64,000 bases of DNA, from contig NZ_AUFV01000001.1 of the NCBI RefSeq assembly GCF_000426685.1, forward strand, positions 248,001 through 312,000. The letters are read 5' to 3'. Shown one piece after another: positions 63,090 through 64,000 of the stretch (within the stretch, counting starts at the first letter, position 1; each line of letters starts with the position of its first letter). The DNA comes from Solimonas flava DSM 18980 (lineage in GTDB: Bacteria > Pseudomonadota > Gammaproteobacteria > Nevskiales > Nevskiaceae). The notes beneath the pieces are model-generated. The model did no database searches. It saw only the letters and a list, made by a program, of their open reading frames with translations, and was not told where the DNA came from. A program made the translations under genes and the position numbers.

Positions 63090-63595
63090 CGGATGTTGAC
63101 AGATCCTGGGCTGCACGCCGCAGGCGCAGGCTGTCGGACATCGCACCAGCGGCGATCGGTGCGGCCACACGCGCGGTGCCAGCCGGGAGGTCCTGCAGCG
63201 GGTCGCGGACGACCATAGCCGCCTGTCGTCCCGAACCGCTCGTTGATGAGCGAAGAGCCGCCACGGGGGCTTTCTGGAACGCGCGCTGGCATGGTCTGCC
63301 GAGCACGGGGGCATGTCGAGCGTCTCATGACCGACAACGGCGCAACCCGTCGCTCCAAGCCGCTCCGGCGGCGGGCATCCGCCATGTCTTCACCAAGCCT
63401 TGCACCCCGAGAAGCAGCGGCGAGGCCGAGCGTTTCGTGCCGACCGCCTTACTCGAATGGGCCGATGCTGGCGCGTATGCGCGTCGCGCCGAACGCACTG
63501 CACGCCTGACGCACTGGCGGCATCACTACAGTCACCATCGACGACACTCAACCCTCGGCTGCAAACCGCCCATCAGTCGCCTTCCGGGGCGGTAA
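63090..63595 (+). pseudogene. IS481-family transposase remnant (frameshifted)
   Basis: Fragments of an IS481 DDE transposase occur in order in different frames: GHRTSGDRCGHTRG with VADDHSRL (about 63136-63230), FLERALAWSAEHG (about 63272-63310), MTDNG (63328), then GIRHVFTKPCTPRSSGEAER, FVPTALLEWADAGAYARRAE and WRHHYSHHRRHSTLGCKPPI to 63595. At least two frameshifts and a stop (TGA TGA near 63244) separate them, and the N-terminal DNA-binding half is absent. No terminal repeats were identified. Confidence 0.82.
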
Positions 63596-63839
63596 CGGGG
63601 ACGGGTCGCCGGACCGGCTGGCGATGCGTTCCGGCGCGAGGCCGTGCGCGGGGCGATACAGGCCGGGAAGCGCCGATGGCGTCGGGATCGACGACCGCGC
63701 CAAGGGCATCGGCGACGGCGGACCGACGGCGTGTCGCCGTTGACCGGCGCGATGAGCAGGCTCCCGGTGTGCCAGCCTAGGGTGCAGCGGCCCGGCCGCG
63801 GGTTCGTCCGCGGGATTAAGTCGAGCGCCCGGGGCCGGC
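63596..63839. other. Noncoding gap after the transposase remnant
   Basis: No gene or regulatory element recognised. It is the downstream flank of both the IS481 remnant and the converging decarboxylase gene, and may include decayed IS sequence. Confidence 0.3.
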
Positions 63840-64000
63840 TTATGGCGAGGGCGGAGCCCCTGCCTTGGCATCTTGTCCGGCGAAGACTTCGGCCGCGAGG
63901 GCAAACGCATGGTTGGCGGCGGGTACGCCGCAATAGATCGCCGCCTGCAGCAGCAGCTCCTTGATCTCGTCGCGGGTCACGCCGTTGTTCCGGGCCGCGT
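63840..64000 (-). CDS. Carboxymuconolactone decarboxylase family protein (3' end only)
   Basis: The last 52 codons on the minus strand, cut by the window edge, read RNNGVTRDEIKELLLQAAIY then CGVPAANHAFALAAEVF, closely matching the C-terminus of 4-carboxymuconolactone decarboxylase (PcaC), which acts in the protocatechuate branch of the beta-ketoadipate pathway. The stop is TAA at 63842-63840. The N-terminal part, including most catalytic residues, is outside, so a related AhpD-like enzyme cannot be excluded. Confidence 0.82.
   Translation of the reverse strand, partial: AARNNGVTRDEIKELLLQAAIYCGVPAANHAFALAAEVFAGQDAKAGAPPSP

Noticed and set aside
62924-63385. A 153-codon minus-strand open frame before the unknown 183-residue gene
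   Set aside because: It lies opposite the IS481 remnant on the other strand and has no protein-like features.

Overview
The window is GC-rich (roughly 70%), densely coded bacterial chromosome. Gene content and signals suggest a gammaproteobacterium near Nevskiales/Solimonadaceae or Xanthomonadales. The reasons are CTG-N10-CAG LexA boxes, a DksA with a long Lys/Ala-rich N-terminal extension, a liu leucine pathway, Baeyer-Villiger-type monooxygenases and AraC regulators. This placement is inference; no rRNA or tRNA gene was seen.

Layout. 1-13.8 kb (+): nitrate assimilation (partial NarK-type transporter, NirB, a NirD-flavoprotein fusion, NasA) running into a molybdenum cofactor set (MobA, MoaA, MoaD, a PhnA-like zinc-ribbon protein, MoaE, a MoaC-MoaB fusion, MoeA) and the regulator ModE. 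13.8-16.0 kb (-): modABC with a perfect ModE-type palindrome before modA. 16.0-16.4 kb: a decayed LuxR remnant. 16.4-22.1 kb (-): urease operon ureDABCEFGJ. 22.6-23.9 kb: lexA with two SOS boxes shared with a divergent small membrane-protein gene, then a short interspersed repeat and a bidirectional terminator. 23.9-24.7 kb: dksA. 24.9-29.0 kb (-): an ECF sigma factor (ECF42-like) operon with two YCII/DGPF proteins, a glyoxalase-fold protein, an SRPBCC protein and a DHFR-like reductase, headed by a promoter matching the ECF42 pattern. 29.1-37.1 kb (-): leucine/isovalerate catabolism (isovaleryl-CoA dehydrogenase to HMG-CoA lyase and a 3-oxoacid CoA-transferase), with a divergent TetR regulator.

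38.0-48.9 kb: a small unknown protein; a signalling block of a giant hybrid histidine kinase, a REC-GGDEF protein, a REC-PAS-kinase and a second REC-GGDEF protein; then Hsp20 and a Nudix protein with no ordinary start codon. 48.9-49.2 kb: a MITE-like element. 49.2-59.1 kb: two flavin-monooxygenase modules, each with AraC regulators. One is a Baeyer-Villiger monooxygenase fused to an esterase; the other is a flavin monooxygenase with a short-chain dehydrogenase. Between them is a second-type FtsH protease. 59.1-62.9 kb: a propeller-type sensor kinase and an unknown protein. 63.1-64.0 kb: an IS481-family transposase remnant and the end of a carboxymuconolactone decarboxylase gene.

How they fit: the first 16 kb links nitrate use to the cofactor and molybdate uptake that nitrate reductase needs. 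Urease adds another nitrogen source. The liu genes and monooxygenases give carbon catabolism. The most notable regulatory observation is FNR/ANR-type palindromes before hsp20, ftsH and the unknown gene at 38.5 kb, which suggests a shared low-oxygen or nitric-oxide-responsive protein quality-control response.
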